This document shows positions 48,702-58,391 of a stretch of DNA of 64,000 nucleotides, in pieces. Position numbers and translations under genes: made by a program. The notes beneath the pieces were generated by a model. The model worked only from the letters and a program-made list of their open reading frames with translations, did no database searches and had not been told where the DNA came from. Source of the DNA: Paracoccus indicus (GTDB taxonomy: Bacteria > Pseudomonadota > Alphaproteobacteria > Rhodobacterales > Rhodobacteraceae). The stretch covers positions 372,001-436,000 of the forward strand of contig NZ_PYWA01000002.1 of assembly GCF_003056335.1 (NCBI RefSeq), given 5' to 3'. The first letter of the stretch is position 1. Each line of letters begins with the position of its first letter.

Positions 48702-48728
48702 GGCCAGAGGATTTCGCCTCTGGCCCTT
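48699..48728. terminator. Terminator between sdhB and glyS
   Basis: AAGGGCCAGAGG / CCTCTGGCCCTT is a perfect 12-bp stem around ATTTCG. On the plus strand it is followed by TTGCTTTT. The flanking genes converge, so it can serve both. Confidence 0.85.
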
Positions 48729-48749
48729 TGCTTTTGGTGCGGGTGGGGA

Positions 48750-50861
48750 TCAGCCTTCGATCTTGGTGAAATCCGCGATCTGGCGGCCTGCTTCGCGGAT
48801 ACGCGACAGCAGGTTGAGGCGGTTGCGGCGGATGACCTGGCTGTCGGTGTTGACCTGCACGGCCTCGAAGAATGCGTCGATGGGGGCACGGAGGGCCGCG
48901 ATGGCGGTCATGGCGGCGGGGAAGTCTTCGTTCTTCATTGCCGTTTTGATGGCCGGTTCGGCCCTGTCGAGGGCCGTGAAGAGGGCGCGTTCCTGATCGG
49001 TTTCGGCGAACTTCGGGTCGGCGCCGAAGCTGTACTCGACGCCGTCCTTTTCCTCGGCCTGGGTCAGGATGTTGCTGGCGCGTTTCAGGCCCTGGGTCAG
49101 GTTCTGGCCGTCCGCCGTTGTCAGCATGGCGTTCAGTGCCGTGGCACGGTCGACCACCTGCACCAGATCGTCATTGCCGTCCTGCGCCAGCACCGCGTCG
49201 ATAATGTCGTGGCGGATGCCCTTGTCGCGGAGATAGACCTTGAGGCGGTCGTGGAGGAAGGAAATCAGGTCGGGAAGATATTGAACTGGCGTCGGGCCTG
49301 AAACTCCACCTTCATTCTCGGCATGGAGCAGATCGGATTTGTTGACGATGTTTGTGAGTACATCGGACAGAGGGATGGGAAGTTTGTTCGTCACGATCAA
49401 GCGGATCACCCCCAATGCCGCACGGCGCAACGCAAAGGGGTCTTTCGAACCGGTAGGCTTCTCGTCAATTGCCCAGAACCCCGTCAGCGTGTCCAGCTTG
49501 TCGGCCAGCGCGACGGCGACCGAGACGGGGGCGGTGGGCACTGCGTCCGAAGGGCCGAGGGGCGAGTAGTGGTCGCGGGCGGCATCTGCGATGGCGTCCG
49601 GCTCTCCGGCTTCCAGCGCGTAGTAGCGGCCCATGGTGCCTTGCAGTTCGGGGAATTCGCCAACCATCGCAGAACGCAGGTCCAGCTTGGCCAGACGCGC
49701 GGCGCGTTCGGCCTGATCGGGGTCCGCGCCGACGAGGTGCGCGATCTCGCGGGCCAAGGCTGCGATGCGGGCGATGCGGTCGGATTGCGAGCCGAGCTTG
49801 TTGTGGAAGGTGACGGAATTCAGGCCCTCGGCCCATGCCTGCATGCCCGATCTCGCCTCGCGAAGGTCGTTTTCCCAGAAGAAGGCGGCGTCGGACAGGC
49901 GGGCGGCCAAGACGCGCTGGTTGCCTGCCAGGATGGTCGCGCCATCGTCGGGGGTCTCGATGTTGGCGACGGTGATGAAGCCCTCGATCCGGCCGGTCTT
50001 GGGGTTCAGGGTCGAGAAGAACTTCTGGTGTTCCTTCATCGAGGTCTGAAGGACCTCGGGGGGGAGGTCGAGGAAGCGGTCCTCGATCACGCCCATCAGG
50101 GCCACGGGCCATTCGACAAGGCCCGCCACCTCGGAGAGGAGCGCCTCGTCGGGGACGACCTGCCAGCCGCGGGCGAAGGCCAGGTTCTCGGACTGCTGGC
50201 GGATCTCGGATTCGCGTTCCTCGGCGTCCAGCATGACGCGCGCGCGGCGGAGTTTCGCGGCGTAATCGTCGAAGCCGGTGACGGTGAAGGCATCGGGGGC
50301 CATGAAGCGGTGGCCGCGGGTGGTGTTGCCTGCAGTGATGCCGTCGACGGTCAGATCGACGGTGGTAGCGCCAGCTTCATCGGACAGGATGCACAGGATC
50401 GAATGCAGCGGGCGCACCCAACGCATGGACCCCGCGCCCCAACGCATGGATTTCGGCCAGGGGAAGTTGCGGATCGCATCCTCCAGCACCTCGGCCACGA
50501 TATCGGCGGCGGGACGGCCTTCGTGGGTGATGGTGGCGAACCAGACCTGGCCTTTCTTGTCGTCGCGGGCCTCCAGCTGGTCGCGGGTCAGGCCGGTCGA
50601 GCGCAGGAAGCCTTCGAGCGCCTTTTCGGGGGCGTCGGTGCGGGGGCCCTTGCGTTCCTCACGCGTGGTGGGGCTGTGGTCGGTCAGCCCTTCCACGGTC
50701 AGCGTCAAGCGGCGCGGGGTGCTGAAGGCACCGGCGCTGGCATAGGTCAGTCCGGCCTGAACCAGACCGTCCGTCACCAGACGTTTCAGATCCGCACGGG
50801 CACGCGCCTGCATGCGGGCGGGAATTTCTTCCGAGAAAAGCTCGATCAGCAGGTCTGCCAT
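48750..50861 (-). CDS. glyS: Glycine--tRNA ligase beta subunit
   Basis: The beta subunit of the bacterial heterotetrameric glycyl-tRNA synthetase binds tRNA. The 703-residue protein begins MADLLIELFSEEIPARM, the family's typical start, and includes GKVWFA-like GQVWFATITHEG, NFPWPKSMRWG, FMAPDAFTV and a C-terminal anticodon-binding-like region ending SRIREAGRQIADFTKIEG. It lies one base after the stop of the DUF6446-like gene and downstream of glyQ on the same strand, so both subunits should be made together. Confidence 0.96.
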   Translation of the reverse strand: MADLLIELFSEEIPARMQARARADLKRLVTDGLVQAGLTYASAGAFSTPRRLTLTVEGLTDHSPTTREERKGPRTDAPEKALEGFLRSTGLTRDQLEARDDKKGQVWFATITHEGRPAADIVAEVLEDAIRNFPWPKSMRWGAGSMRWVRPLHSILCILSDEAGATTVDLTVDGITAGNTTRGHRFMAPDAFTVTGFDDYAAKLRRARVMLDAEERESEIRQQSENLAFARGWQVVPDEALLSEVAGLVEWPVALMGVIEDRFLDLPPEVLQTSMKEHQKFFSTLNPKTGRIEGFITVANIETPDDGATILAGNQRVLAARLSDAAFFWENDLREARSGMQAWAEGLNSVTFHNKLGSQSDRIARIAALAREIAHLVGADPDQAERAARLAKLDLRSAMVGEFPELQGTMGRYYALEAGEPDAIADAARDHYSPLGPSDAVPTAPVSVAVALADKLDTLTGFWAIDEKPTGSKDPFALRRAALGVIRLIVTNKLPIPLSDVLTNIVNKSDLLHAENEGGVSGPTPVQYLPDLISFLHDRLKVYLRDKGIRHDIIDAVLAQDGNDDLVQVVDRATALNAMLTTADGQNLTQGLKRASNILTQAEEKDGVEYSFGADPKFAETDQERALFTALDRAEPAIKTAMKNEDFPAAMTAIAALRAPIDAFFEAVQVNTDSQVIRRNRLNLLSRIREAGRQIADFTKIEG

Positions 50862-50862
50862 G

Positions 50863-51339
50863 TCAGTCCATCACTCCGCGTTCCGGGGTCTTGTCGTTGT
50901 ATTGGTGCCAGCCGAAGACACGGCCGTCGGGATAGACGGCCAGCACGCGGTCCACGTCGGGCCGGATCTCGGCCATGGACAGGACGGCGCGGGCGGCACC
51001 GGATTCCAGATCTGCGCCGATTTGCTGGGCGTCGAAACAGTCGAACCAGCGGGGCGCGATCAGGGGCGTGGGATCGTCGAAGGGCAGGGCATCGGCGGGG
51101 ACGTCATCCGCCACCGCGCAGGCCCGCCAGCGCAGGGGCGAGCTGTCGGCGTCGATGCCTTTGAAATCGGTCAGGGTCAGGTCGCGTGTTCCCGCAGGGG
51201 TGGTCACGGCGATGCGGGCATCGTGACCGTCAGCGTCGATGCGGTCGTAATAGCCGTATTCCTGCGCATACCACATGCCTGCGCCCGCCGCGATGGCGGC
51301 CAGCGTGATCGATGCGGCTGCGACCTTGCCCCAGTTCAT
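50863..51339 (-). CDS. DUF6446-like membrane-anchored protein between glyQ and glyS
   Basis: A 158-residue protein with one N-terminal hydrophobic segment ([25 protein letters not shown]) and a mostly hydrophilic domain with [33 protein letters not shown] and a C-terminal [15 protein letters not shown]. It resembles a Rhodobacteraceae protein annotated DUF6446, and the family name is from memory. It should be anchored to the inner membrane with its domain outside. The start overlaps the glyQ stop (ATGA) and the stop is one base from glyS, so it is embedded between the two synthetase subunits. No link to tRNA charging is evident. Confidence 0.7.
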   Translation of the reverse strand: MNWGKVAAASITLAAIAAGAGMWYAQEYGYYDRIDADGHDARIAVTTPAGTRDLTLTDFKGIDADSSPLRWRACAVADDVPADALPFDDPTPLIAPRWFDCFDAQQIGADLESGAARAVLSMAEIRPDVDRVLAVYPDGRVFGWHQYNDKTPERGVMD

Positions 51340-52259
51340 GCGGTGGCACCGCCCGCATCCGTGGTCAGGAAAAGGTCGGCGCAACCCTTGGCCAGCGCCC
51401 GCACGCGGCCGATATAGGCCTGACGTTCGGTCACGCTGATGACGCCGCGGGCATCCAGCAGGTTGAACAGATGGCTGGCCTTGATCGCCTGGTCATAGGC
51501 GGGATGCGCCATCGGGATGCGGCGACCGGCGCTGTCGGTTTCGGCAGCTTCCAGGATGCGGGCACATTCGGCCTCGGCGTCCTTGAAGTGCTGGAACAGC
51601 ATCTCGGTGTCGGCCTGATCGAAGTTCCAGCGGGAATATTCCTGCTCGGTCTGGCGAAAGACGTCGCCATAGGTCAGGGGCGTGGGGCTGTCAGGGTCGT
51701 TGAAGGGCATGTCCATGACATGTTCGACGCCGAGCACATACATGGCCAGACGCTCCAGGCCATAGGTAAGCTCTCCGCTGACGGGTTTGCAGTCGTGACC
51801 GCCGACCTGCTGGAAATAGGTGAACTGGCTGACCTCCATCCCGTCGCACCAGACCTCCCATCCAAGGCCCCATGCGCCGAGGGTGGGGGATTCCCAGTCA
51901 TCCTCGACGAAGCGGACGTCATGGACCATCGGGTCCAGGCCGATCGCGCGCAGGCTGCCCAGATAGAGGTCCTGCAGGTCGGGTGGGCTGGGTTTGATGA
52001 TGACCTGATACTGGTAGTAATGCTGCAAGCGGTTGGGGTTTTCGCCATAGCGCCCGTCGGTCGGGCGGCGTGAGGGCTGGACATAGGCCGCGGCCCAGGA
52101 TTTGCCGCCAAGAGCGCGCAGCGTGGTCGCGGGGTGGAAGGTGCCCGCGCCGACCTCCATGTCGTAGGGCTGCAGGATCGCGCAGCCCTTGGTCGCCCAA
52201 TAGGTCTGCAGGCGCAGGATGATCTCCTGGAAGCTGCGGGGTCGGTTGGGGCTGGTCAT
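51336..52259 (-). CDS. glyQ: Glycine--tRNA ligase alpha subunit
   Basis: The alpha subunit carries the catalytic class II core of glycyl-tRNA synthetase. The 307-residue protein begins [21 protein letters not shown] and shows [60 protein letters not shown] and GLERLAMYV, all standard. AAGGATG precedes the ATG. The open frame that continues upstream to 53144 overlaps the divergent SPOR-like gene and is not part of it. It is first gene of glyQ-DUF6446-glyS. Confidence 0.96.
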   Translation of the reverse strand: MTSPNRPRSFQEIILRLQTYWATKGCAILQPYDMEVGAGTFHPATTLRALGGKSWAAAYVQPSRRPTDGRYGENPNRLQHYYQYQVIIKPSPPDLQDLYLGSLRAIGLDPMVHDVRFVEDDWESPTLGAWGLGWEVWCDGMEVSQFTYFQQVGGHDCKPVSGELTYGLERLAMYVLGVEHVMDMPFNDPDSPTPLTYGDVFRQTEQEYSRWNFDQADTEMLFQHFKDAEAECARILEAAETDSAGRRIPMAHPAYDQAIKASHLFNLLDARGVISVTERQAYIGRVRALAKGCADLFLTTDAGGATA

Positions 52260-52385
52260 CGGGCCATCCTTTTGCGTAGATCGGGCGAGGCTTTCGCGTC
52301 TTCTAGGCGCGGGAAGGAACAGGGTCAATAAAGGCCCGCAGGCGGGACGACCCCCGCGACGGCAAAGACATTCAAGGAGGCTGCG

Positions 52386-53735
52386 ATGCGGCAGTTGGCG
52401 GTAATGGTTCTGGCGGCGGCGCTGCCCGGCGCGGCGATGGCGCAGGATGCGCTGATCCGGCTGGAAGCGAAGCGCGCGCCCGAGCTTGCGGCGACGACGG
52501 CGGCGGGCTGGGCGGAACGCTTCGACGACGTGGTGACGCTGCCCCTGAAGGGCGGCTGGACGGGGATCGCGCTTGGGCCGATGGACCGCGAGGCGGCCTT
52601 GGCGCGGCTGGCGGATCTGAAGGCCAAGGGCGTCGTTCCGGGCGATGCCTTCGTCACCGAAGCGGCACCTGGAACCGAACTGACCCGCCTTGGCGAGGCC
52701 CCCAAGGCCGATCAGCCGGTGGCAGAGCCCGAAGTTGCCGAAACGCCCGCGGAACCGGCGCCGCAAGGCAGCTATCTGCAGTTGGAGTCCTTCCAGGACC
52801 GCGCCGAGGCCGATGAGGCGCTGGCACGCAACCGCAAGGAATTTCCCGGTGCGGGCCTCTGGCAGCTGCCGAACGGCTGGTTCACCGTCGCCCTTGGCCC
52901 CGTGCAGGATGACGTCGCCCGAGACTGGCTGCCGGTGCTGAAATCCGGCAAGCTGATCCCGCGCGACGCGCTGGTGACGCAGGCCGCCGACCTGGGGCAG
53001 GCGCTGGACGAGGGCGAGGCACCGCAGCTTGGCGCCTCGGGCGACCCCGAGCCGATGCCTCCGCTGGACCAGGTGCAGCGCGCGCTGCGATGGGCGGGGC
53101 ATTACGACGGCCGGATCGACGGGCGCGACGGTCCCAAGACCCAAGCCGCCATCCAGGCCGAGATCCTATCCGCCCGCGCCTCGACCGATCCGGGGACGGC
53201 CATGCGCCTTCTGGCGGAACGCCGTGCCGAATGGCGCGAGGCGATGGGGCTGGAACAGCTGGACGATCAGGCGACGGGCCTGTCGGTGACGGCGCCGATG
53301 GGGGCGCTGCAATTCGACCGCGCGGAACGGGCGCTGTCGATCTATGGGCCCAAGGACGGCTCGGGGGCGGCGATGATCCTCTTCAGCCAGCCCGGCGGAC
53401 AGCAGGAGCTGCTGGACCTTGCAGGGCTGGTGACGGCGCTTGGCTGGGTGCCTCAGCCCGAACGCGACGTGCAGCGCGGCCATGTCACGCTGCGCGGGGA
53501 AAACGACGACCACATCGGCGCGGCGGAAGGCTGGGTCCGCGATGGTCGGGCCGAGGGTTTCGTGCTGATCTGGCCCACCGCCGACCAGCAGGATCAGGCC
53601 CGCATCCTGGCCGAGATCAGCGACAGCCTGACCCGCAAGGCCCCCGGCCAGAACGAGGACATGGCCCCCGCGGCCCTGCCGGGCGAACCCGCCACGGGCC
53701 CCGAAGCCAAGGAACCCGAAACCACGGCCCCCTGA
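52386..53735 (+). CDS. Exported protein with duplicated SPOR-like repeats and a peptidoglycan-binding domain
   Basis: A 449-residue exported protein. [21 protein letters not shown] is a signal peptide cleaved near residue 19. Two SPOR-like repeats follow (about 22-95 and 128-200). Each has a [20 protein letters not shown] strand followed by a GxxxPxDAFVT/IPRDALVT ending. Next comes a PG_binding_1-like domain (about 218-255, [26 protein letters not shown]), an uncharacterised middle region and a Pro/Glu-rich tail. AAGGAGG precedes the ATG. A periplasmic peptidoglycan-linked role is inferred. It is divergent from glyQ and convergent with trkH. Confidence 0.75.
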   Translation: MRQLAVMVLAAALPGAAMAQDALIRLEAKRAPELAATTAAGWAERFDDVVTLPLKGGWTGIALGPMDREAALARLADLKAKGVVPGDAFVTEAAPGTELTRLGEAPKADQPVAEPEVAETPAEPAPQGSYLQLESFQDRAEADEALARNRKEFPGAGLWQLPNGWFTVALGPVQDDVARDWLPVLKSGKLIPRDALVTQAADLGQALDEGEAPQLGASGDPEPMPPLDQVQRALRWAGHYDGRIDGRDGPKTQAAIQAEILSARASTDPGTAMRLLAERRAEWREAMGLEQLDDQATGLSVTAPMGALQFDRAERALSIYGPKDGSGAAMILFSQPGGQQELLDLAGLVTALGWVPQPERDVQRGHVTLRGENDDHIGAAEGWVRDGRAEGFVLIWPTADQQDQARILAEISDSLTRKAPGQNEDMAPAALPGEPATGPEAKEPETTAP

Positions 53736-53744
53736 ACGGGGGCC
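53726..53744. terminator. Hairpin over the stop codon between the SPOR-like gene and trkH
   Basis: GGCCCCC-TGAAC-GGGGGCC is a 7-bp stem whose loop contains the TGA stop of the plus-strand gene. The trkH stop begins one base further on. It may end both convergent transcripts. Confidence 0.5.
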
Positions 53745-55196
53745 TCAGGGCCGCCAGAACCTGGGCATCAGCAGGACCAGCACCGAGACCAGCTCCAGCC
53801 GGCCCAGATACATGCCCAGGATCATCAGCCATTTGGCGGCGGCGGGGAAATCGACGATGGACCCGTTCGACGACACCTCGGGGCCCCAGAGTGGGCCGAT
53901 GTTTGCGATGGCCGTCCATGCGGCGGTCAGGGCGGTGCGCGGATGCAGCCCCGTCAGCGCCAGCCCCACGATCAGCAGGCCGAAGGTCAGCATGAACAGC
54001 GTGAAGAAGGCCATGACCGAATCGATGATGCCCTTGTCCAGCGGCTGGCCCTCGTAGCGCAGCGGATAGACGCGATGGGGCGAATGCATCCGGCGGATCT
54101 GGGCGCGCACGGCCTCGAGCAGCACCAGGTAGCGGAAGATCTTGACCGAACAGCCCGTCGATCCCGTGCAGCCGCCGATCAGCCCCGCGATGATCAGCAG
54201 CGTCAGCGGCAGATGCCCCCAGGCCGACATGTCGGTCGAGGCGAAACCCGTCCCTGAAAAGACCGAGATGGTGTTGAAGACGGTCTCGCGCAGCATCTCG
54301 GGCAGGTCGCTGTCCTGATGCATGAAGGTCAGGCGATAGATCATGATGATCGCGCAGACATAGCAGATCCAGCGCAGATAGGTCCGCACCTGCCGGTCCT
54401 GCCACAGCGGGACGTAGTTCCCGCGCATCGCCTGCACCAGCCGGATGAAGGGGACCGACGCCATGACCATGAAGACCGAGGCCGCCCATTCCGGCCCCCC
54501 CAGATAGGTCCCCATGCTGGCGTCGTAGTTGGAAAAGCCGCCCGTCGAACAGGTCGTCAGCGCATGGATCACCGCGTCGAAACCGGTCATGCCCAGCAGC
54601 ATGAAGGTGATCGCGGATGCCCCCGTCATCAGAAGGTAGACCATGGTCATCTCGGTCGCGATCTCTCCGGCGCGGGGCAGAACCTTGCCGAGGGTGTCGA
54701 ACCCCTCGGACCGGAAGAACTGCATGCCGCCGACCTTCATGACCGGCAGGAAGACCATGGCGACCACGACGATCCCCAAGCCGCCGATCCATTGCAGCAG
54801 CGCGCGCCACAGATGCGTGCCCTCGGGCAGGCCGTCCAGCTTGGGAAACGCGGTGGTGCCGGTGGTGGTGACGCCCGACATCGCCTCGAAATAGGCGTCG
54901 ACGATGCTGGCGTGCGGCGCGCCCAGGATGAAGGGCAGGGCGCCGAAGACCGGCAGCGTTACCCAGATCCCCGAGGTCAGCAGGAACGCCTGCTGGATCT
55001 TCAGCGTCTTCTGTTCGCCGCGCGTGGCCACCACCGTCAGCAGCCCGCAGACCGTGGTGATGATGGCGCATTCCAGGAAGACCAGCCAATGCGGATCGCC
55101 GTTCCACAGATCGATCAGCATGGGTGCAAGCATGAACCCGCCCAATGCGAAGACGATCTTGCCAATCGGATGGGCTACGGGGCGCAGGTCGATCAT
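53745..55196 (-). CDS. trkH: Potassium transporter subunit TrkH
   Basis: TrkH is the membrane pore of the Trk K+ uptake system, working with cytoplasmic TrkA. The 483-residue length is typical. It has four pore-loop repeats: AMSGVTTTGTTAF, ALTTCSTGGFSNY, TISVFSGTGFAST and AIANIGPLWGPE, with the expected glycines. The start MIDLRPVAHPIGK is chosen. The longer open frame to 55328 lacks TrkH sequence. TrkA is not in the window. Confidence 0.95.
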   Translation of the reverse strand: MIDLRPVAHPIGKIVFALGGFMLAPMLIDLWNGDPHWLVFLECAIITTVCGLLTVVATRGEQKTLKIQQAFLLTSGIWVTLPVFGALPFILGAPHASIVDAYFEAMSGVTTTGTTAFPKLDGLPEGTHLWRALLQWIGGLGIVVVAMVFLPVMKVGGMQFFRSEGFDTLGKVLPRAGEIATEMTMVYLLMTGASAITFMLLGMTGFDAVIHALTTCSTGGFSNYDASMGTYLGGPEWAASVFMVMASVPFIRLVQAMRGNYVPLWQDRQVRTYLRWICYVCAIIMIYRLTFMHQDSDLPEMLRETVFNTISVFSGTGFASTDMSAWGHLPLTLLIIAGLIGGCTGSTGCSVKIFRYLVLLEAVRAQIRRMHSPHRVYPLRYEGQPLDKGIIDSVMAFFTLFMLTFGLLIVGLALTGLHPRTALTAAWTAIANIGPLWGPEVSSNGSIVDFPAAAKWLMILGMYLGRLELVSVLVLLMPRFWRP

Positions 55197-55347
55197 CGGA
55201 CCTGATTGACGAAGCCCCCGCCGGTCGTCAAGCGCCCTGCGACATGGCGCCGCCATTTGCCGCCCCCTGATGCAGGCACGACCCGTCTGTCGGCGGGCCT
55301 GCGACTGACCCTGCGGCAACCAATTCAAGCAAGCGGGCCGCTGGCTC

Positions 55348-55376
55348 TTGATTGGGCCACCCCGGCACGTTACCTT
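55348..55376 (+). promoter_or_regulatory. Candidate promoter of ppx-rlmE
   Basis: TTGATT (55348-55353), a 17-base spacer and TACCTT (55371-55376) lie 30 bases before the ppx start. The rest of 55197-55347 should hold the divergent trkH promoter, which I could not place. Confidence 0.45.
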
Positions 55377-55405
55377 TTGATTAACTTGTCATCGGAGGGC
55401 GTAAC

Positions 55406-56527
55406 ATGACGCCCAAGCGTCCTGCGGGTGCAGACGCGTTCCCGAGAAAAACGGTAGAGCCGTCAGGCACCCTGAAATCCGAGGAGGGGGCGCTCTATGC
55501 AGCCCTCGACCTTGGCACAAATTCGTGCCGGATGCTGATTGCCCGTCCGACGGGCAGTCAGTTCCAGGTCATCGACAGCTTCTCCAAGCCCGTGCAGCTT
55601 GGTCATGGGCTGGAAGCTTCGGGACGGCTGTCCCGCAGTTCGATGGCGCGCACCGTCCATGCGCTGCAGGTCTGCAAGCGCAAATTGGATCAGCACAAGG
55701 TGCAGAACATGCGCCTTGTGGCCACGGAAGCATGCCGTCGTGCGCGGAACAGCCGCGACTTCATGCGGTCCATTCGGCGTGAAACCGGCCTGCCGGTCGA
55801 GGTGATCGGCGCCGAAGAAGAGGCGCGTCTGGCCGTGATCAGCTGCGCACCGCTGGTCAGCCACAAGACCGAGACGCTGATGGTCGTCGATATCGGCGGC
55901 GGATCGACCGAGCTGGTCTGGATCGACCTGGAGGACGTCGAACCCAAGGAACGCCCCCGCGCGATCATGCGGCTGTCGGAAGGCTTCGGCAATCCGCAGC
56001 CCGGCGGCGCGCGTGTCGTCGACTGGATCAGCGTGCCCCTGGGCGTGGCGACCCTGCGCGATCAGTTCGTGGATGTTCAGGACGATCAGGGCCGCTTCGC
56101 CCTGATGTCGTGGTTCTTTGAGGAAGCACTGGCGAACTTCAGCCCCTATGCCGACGGATCGCCCGACGAGGGGTTCCAGATCATCGGCACATCGGGGACG
56201 GTGACGACGGTGGCGGCCAGCTTCCTGAACCTGCGCCGCTATGACCGAACCAAGGTGGACGGGCTGGAGATGACCAGCGACCAGATCGACCGCGTGATCC
56301 ATTCCTATCTGCAGCTTGGTCCCGACGGGCGGCGGTCCGACCCGCGCATCGGGCGCGAACGTCAGGCGCTGATCATGTCGGGGGCGGCGATCCTGCAGAC
56401 GTTGATGCGCGTCTGGCCGACGAATAAGCTGTCGGTTGCCGATCGCGGCCTGCGAGAGGGGTTGCTTTATGCCCAGATGGTGCGCGATGGGGTGCTGACG
56501 CCTGACGGACTGAACGGAGTGGCCTAA
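55406..56527 (+). CDS. Ppx/GppA family phosphatase
   Basis: A 373-residue member of the exopolyphosphatase/guanosine pentaphosphatase family. The ASKHA-type nucleotide-binding motifs are [15 protein letters not shown] near residue 33, [11 protein letters not shown] (the catalytic-glutamate segment) and [13 protein letters not shown]. It lacks the long C-terminal HD-like domain of E. coli Ppx, so it is the short GppA-like form. Its substrate could be polyphosphate or (p)ppGpp, and sequence alone does not decide. GGAGGG lies before the ATG. The stop TAA overlaps the rlmE start by one base. Confidence 0.9.
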   Translation: MTPKRPAGADAFPRKTVEPSGTLKSEEGALYAALDLGTNSCRMLIARPTGSQFQVIDSFSKPVQLGHGLEASGRLSRSSMARTVHALQVCKRKLDQHKVQNMRLVATEACRRARNSRDFMRSIRRETGLPVEVIGAEEEARLAVISCAPLVSHKTETLMVVDIGGGSTELVWIDLEDVEPKERPRAIMRLSEGFGNPQPGGARVVDWISVPLGVATLRDQFVDVQDDQGRFALMSWFFEEALANFSPYADGSPDEGFQIIGTSGTVTTVAASFLNLRRYDRTKVDGLEMTSDQIDRVIHSYLQLGPDGRRSDPRIGRERQALIMSGAAILQTLMRVWPTNKLSVADRGLREGLLYAQMVRDGVLTPDGLNGVA

Positions 56528-57288
56528 TGACAAAACAACCTATCAGCCGGTCGGGCAAGACAAGCGGCCGCGGCCAGCGCGACCTGAAGGTCCGCGTGAA
56601 GACCGCCAAGGGCCGCAAGATGTCCAGCAAGCTGTGGCTGGAACGGCAGTTGAACGACCCCTATGTCGTGCGCGCCCGTCGCGAAGGCTATCGCGGGCGG
56701 GCGGCCTACAAGATTCTGGAACTGGACGACAAGTATCGCTTCCTGGTGCCCGGCGCGCGGGTGGTGGACCTTGGCTGCGCCCCCGGCGGCTGGTGCCAAG
56801 TCGCCGTCGCCCGCGTGAACGCCTTGGGCGAGAAGTCGGGAAAATCCGTGGGCCGTGTGCTGGGTCTGGACCTGCAGGAGGTCGATCCCATCGCGGGCGC
56901 CGAGATCCATCAGCTGGATTTCCTGTCCGAGGGCGCCGACGATCTGGTCAAGGGCTGGCTGGGCGGACCTGCCGATGTGGTGATGTCGGACATGGCGGCC
57001 TCGGCCTCGGGTCACAAGGGGACCGACCACATCCGAATCGTCGCCTTGGTCGAGGCTGCGGCCCAGTTGGCCTTCGACGTGCTGGAGCCGGGTGGCACCT
57101 TCGTCGCCAAGGTTCTGGCCGGTGGTGCGGAAAACGACATGCAGACCATGCTGAAGAAGAACTTCACCAAGGTCGTGAACGTCAAGCCGCCTGCAAGCCG
57201 CAGTGATTCGTCCGAGAAGTTCGTCGTGGCGACCTGCTTCCACGGTCGCGGCATTCAGGCCGAGGCGGGCGAGGCCGACGACAGCTGA
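56527..57288 (+). CDS. rlmE: 23S rRNA (uridine-2'-O-)methyltransferase RlmE
   Basis: RlmE (FtsJ/RrmJ) methylates the 2'-hydroxyl of U2552 in the A loop of 23S rRNA. The 253-residue protein has a basic N-terminal tail (about 1-40), [27 protein letters not shown] (catalytic Lys), the SAM motif [15 protein letters not shown], a catalytic-type Asp in [12 protein letters not shown] and the later Lys in FVAKVL. It is coupled to the phosphatase gene (TAATG). Its last 34 bases overlap the 3' end of the convergent AraC gene. Confidence 0.94.
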   Translation: MTKQPISRSGKTSGRGQRDLKVRVKTAKGRKMSSKLWLERQLNDPYVVRARREGYRGRAAYKILELDDKYRFLVPGARVVDLGCAPGGWCQVAVARVNALGEKSGKSVGRVLGLDLQEVDPIAGAEIHQLDFLSEGADDLVKGWLGGPADVVMSDMAASASGHKGTDHIRIVALVEAAAQLAFDVLEPGGTFVAKVLAGGAENDMQTMLKKNFTKVVNVKPPASRSDSSEKFVVATCFHGRGIQAEAGEADDS

Positions 57289-58325
57289 CGCATCTGGATG
57301 CGGAAGGTCTCGGGCGTGCGGCCCGTGGCCGCGACGAAGGCGCGGGTCATATGCGTCTGGCTGGCATAGCCCAGATCCAGAGCGATCCGCCCGACGGGGC
57401 GGTTGGTGTGGTGCAGCAACTCGGCCGCGCGCTCCAGCCGCAATTCATGCAGAAGCTCGACGGCACGACGGCCCTTGGCCTCGATGCAGGCGCGATCCAG
57501 CTGGGTCAGCGTCGCATCCAGTTGCTGGGCCATGTCGGCCAGCGTCTGCCATGATCCCAACTGCTGGTCGGCCAGCGTCAGGAAGCGGTCGACAAGCGGG
57601 CGGTCGGCGGCAGGGGTCGTCCTTGCAGCATGGGGCTGGCGTTCAGGGTCCAGCCGCGACAGGCGCAACGACAACAGGTTCAGGTGGCAGGTCAGGGCCT
57701 TGCGGTCCGGATTGTTCGTCGCCTCGCGCACCAGTTCCTGCAGGTTCACCAGCAGGGCGGCGCCCGATTGCCCGATGCTGCCCGCCGTCATCTGCGTCGG
57801 CAGGGCGGGATCGACCTCGGGCGTCAGCTCGGGCGAGATGGTCAGGACGTGACCCTCGGCGCCTTCTTGCGGGATGGCGGCGAAGGCCGTTCCCGCCGGG
57901 ATGTAGCGCACGTCGCCCGATTGCAGCAGCAGCGACTGACGCGGCAGATCCAGGCGCATGGCACCACCCGTCACCCAGATCAGCGTGTGATCGGGACGGG
58001 TGCGCGGGCGGATGGGATGGCCTTGGCTGCCCCATGTGAAGCCGCCCAAGGGGAACAGGCGCAAGCTGGCCTTGCGCGGGGCATGGCGGCGCGAGGCTGG
58101 GCCAATGCGCACGTTCAGCGCGTCGGGAACGACGATCCTGCCCGTGGGCGCGGACTGTCGCAGCCAGGGGCGATGGCGGATGGGGGCGGTGCCAGCCTCG
58201 GGGACGGTGGCGGCGGTAACGTCGATGCCCTTCGCCGATCCACGGCCCACGGGCCGGAGGTTCGTTTGTGAAAACGGGAATCCTCCCGTCCAGCCCGTGC
58301 GTTCCCAAAGTGACATCGTCGGCAT
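57255..58325 (-). CDS. AraC-family transcriptional regulator
   Basis: A 356-residue regulator. A cupin-like N-terminal sensing domain is suggested at about 85-165 ([24 protein letters not shown], then the [12 protein letters not shown] turn). The C-terminal AraC DNA-binding region covers about 250-350, with [22 protein letters not shown] and [18 protein letters not shown]. The effector is unknown. ATGs complementing 58323-58325 and 58314-58316 are both possible. Its end overlaps the rlmE end by 34 bases on the other strand. It is read away from rlmE and lies 66 bases beyond miaA. Confidence 0.83.
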   Translation of the reverse strand: MPTMSLWERTGWTGGFPFSQTNLRPVGRGSAKGIDVTAATVPEAGTAPIRHRPWLRQSAPTGRIVVPDALNVRIGPASRRHAPRKASLRLFPLGGFTWGSQGHPIRPRTRPDHTLIWVTGGAMRLDLPRQSLLLQSGDVRYIPAGTAFAAIPQEGAEGHVLTISPELTPEVDPALPTQMTAGSIGQSGAALLVNLQELVREATNNPDRKALTCHLNLLSLRLSRLDPERQPHAARTTPAADRPLVDRFLTLADQQLGSWQTLADMAQQLDATLTQLDRACIEAKGRRAVELLHELRLERAAELLHHTNRPVGRIALDLGYASQTHMTRAFVAATGRTPETFRIQMRQLSSASPASA

Positions 58326-58391
58326 CCCTGGATTCAGGATAAGCGGATTATCGCCTATCTGAAGCAGAACTCAACAACCGTGCTTCCGGTT

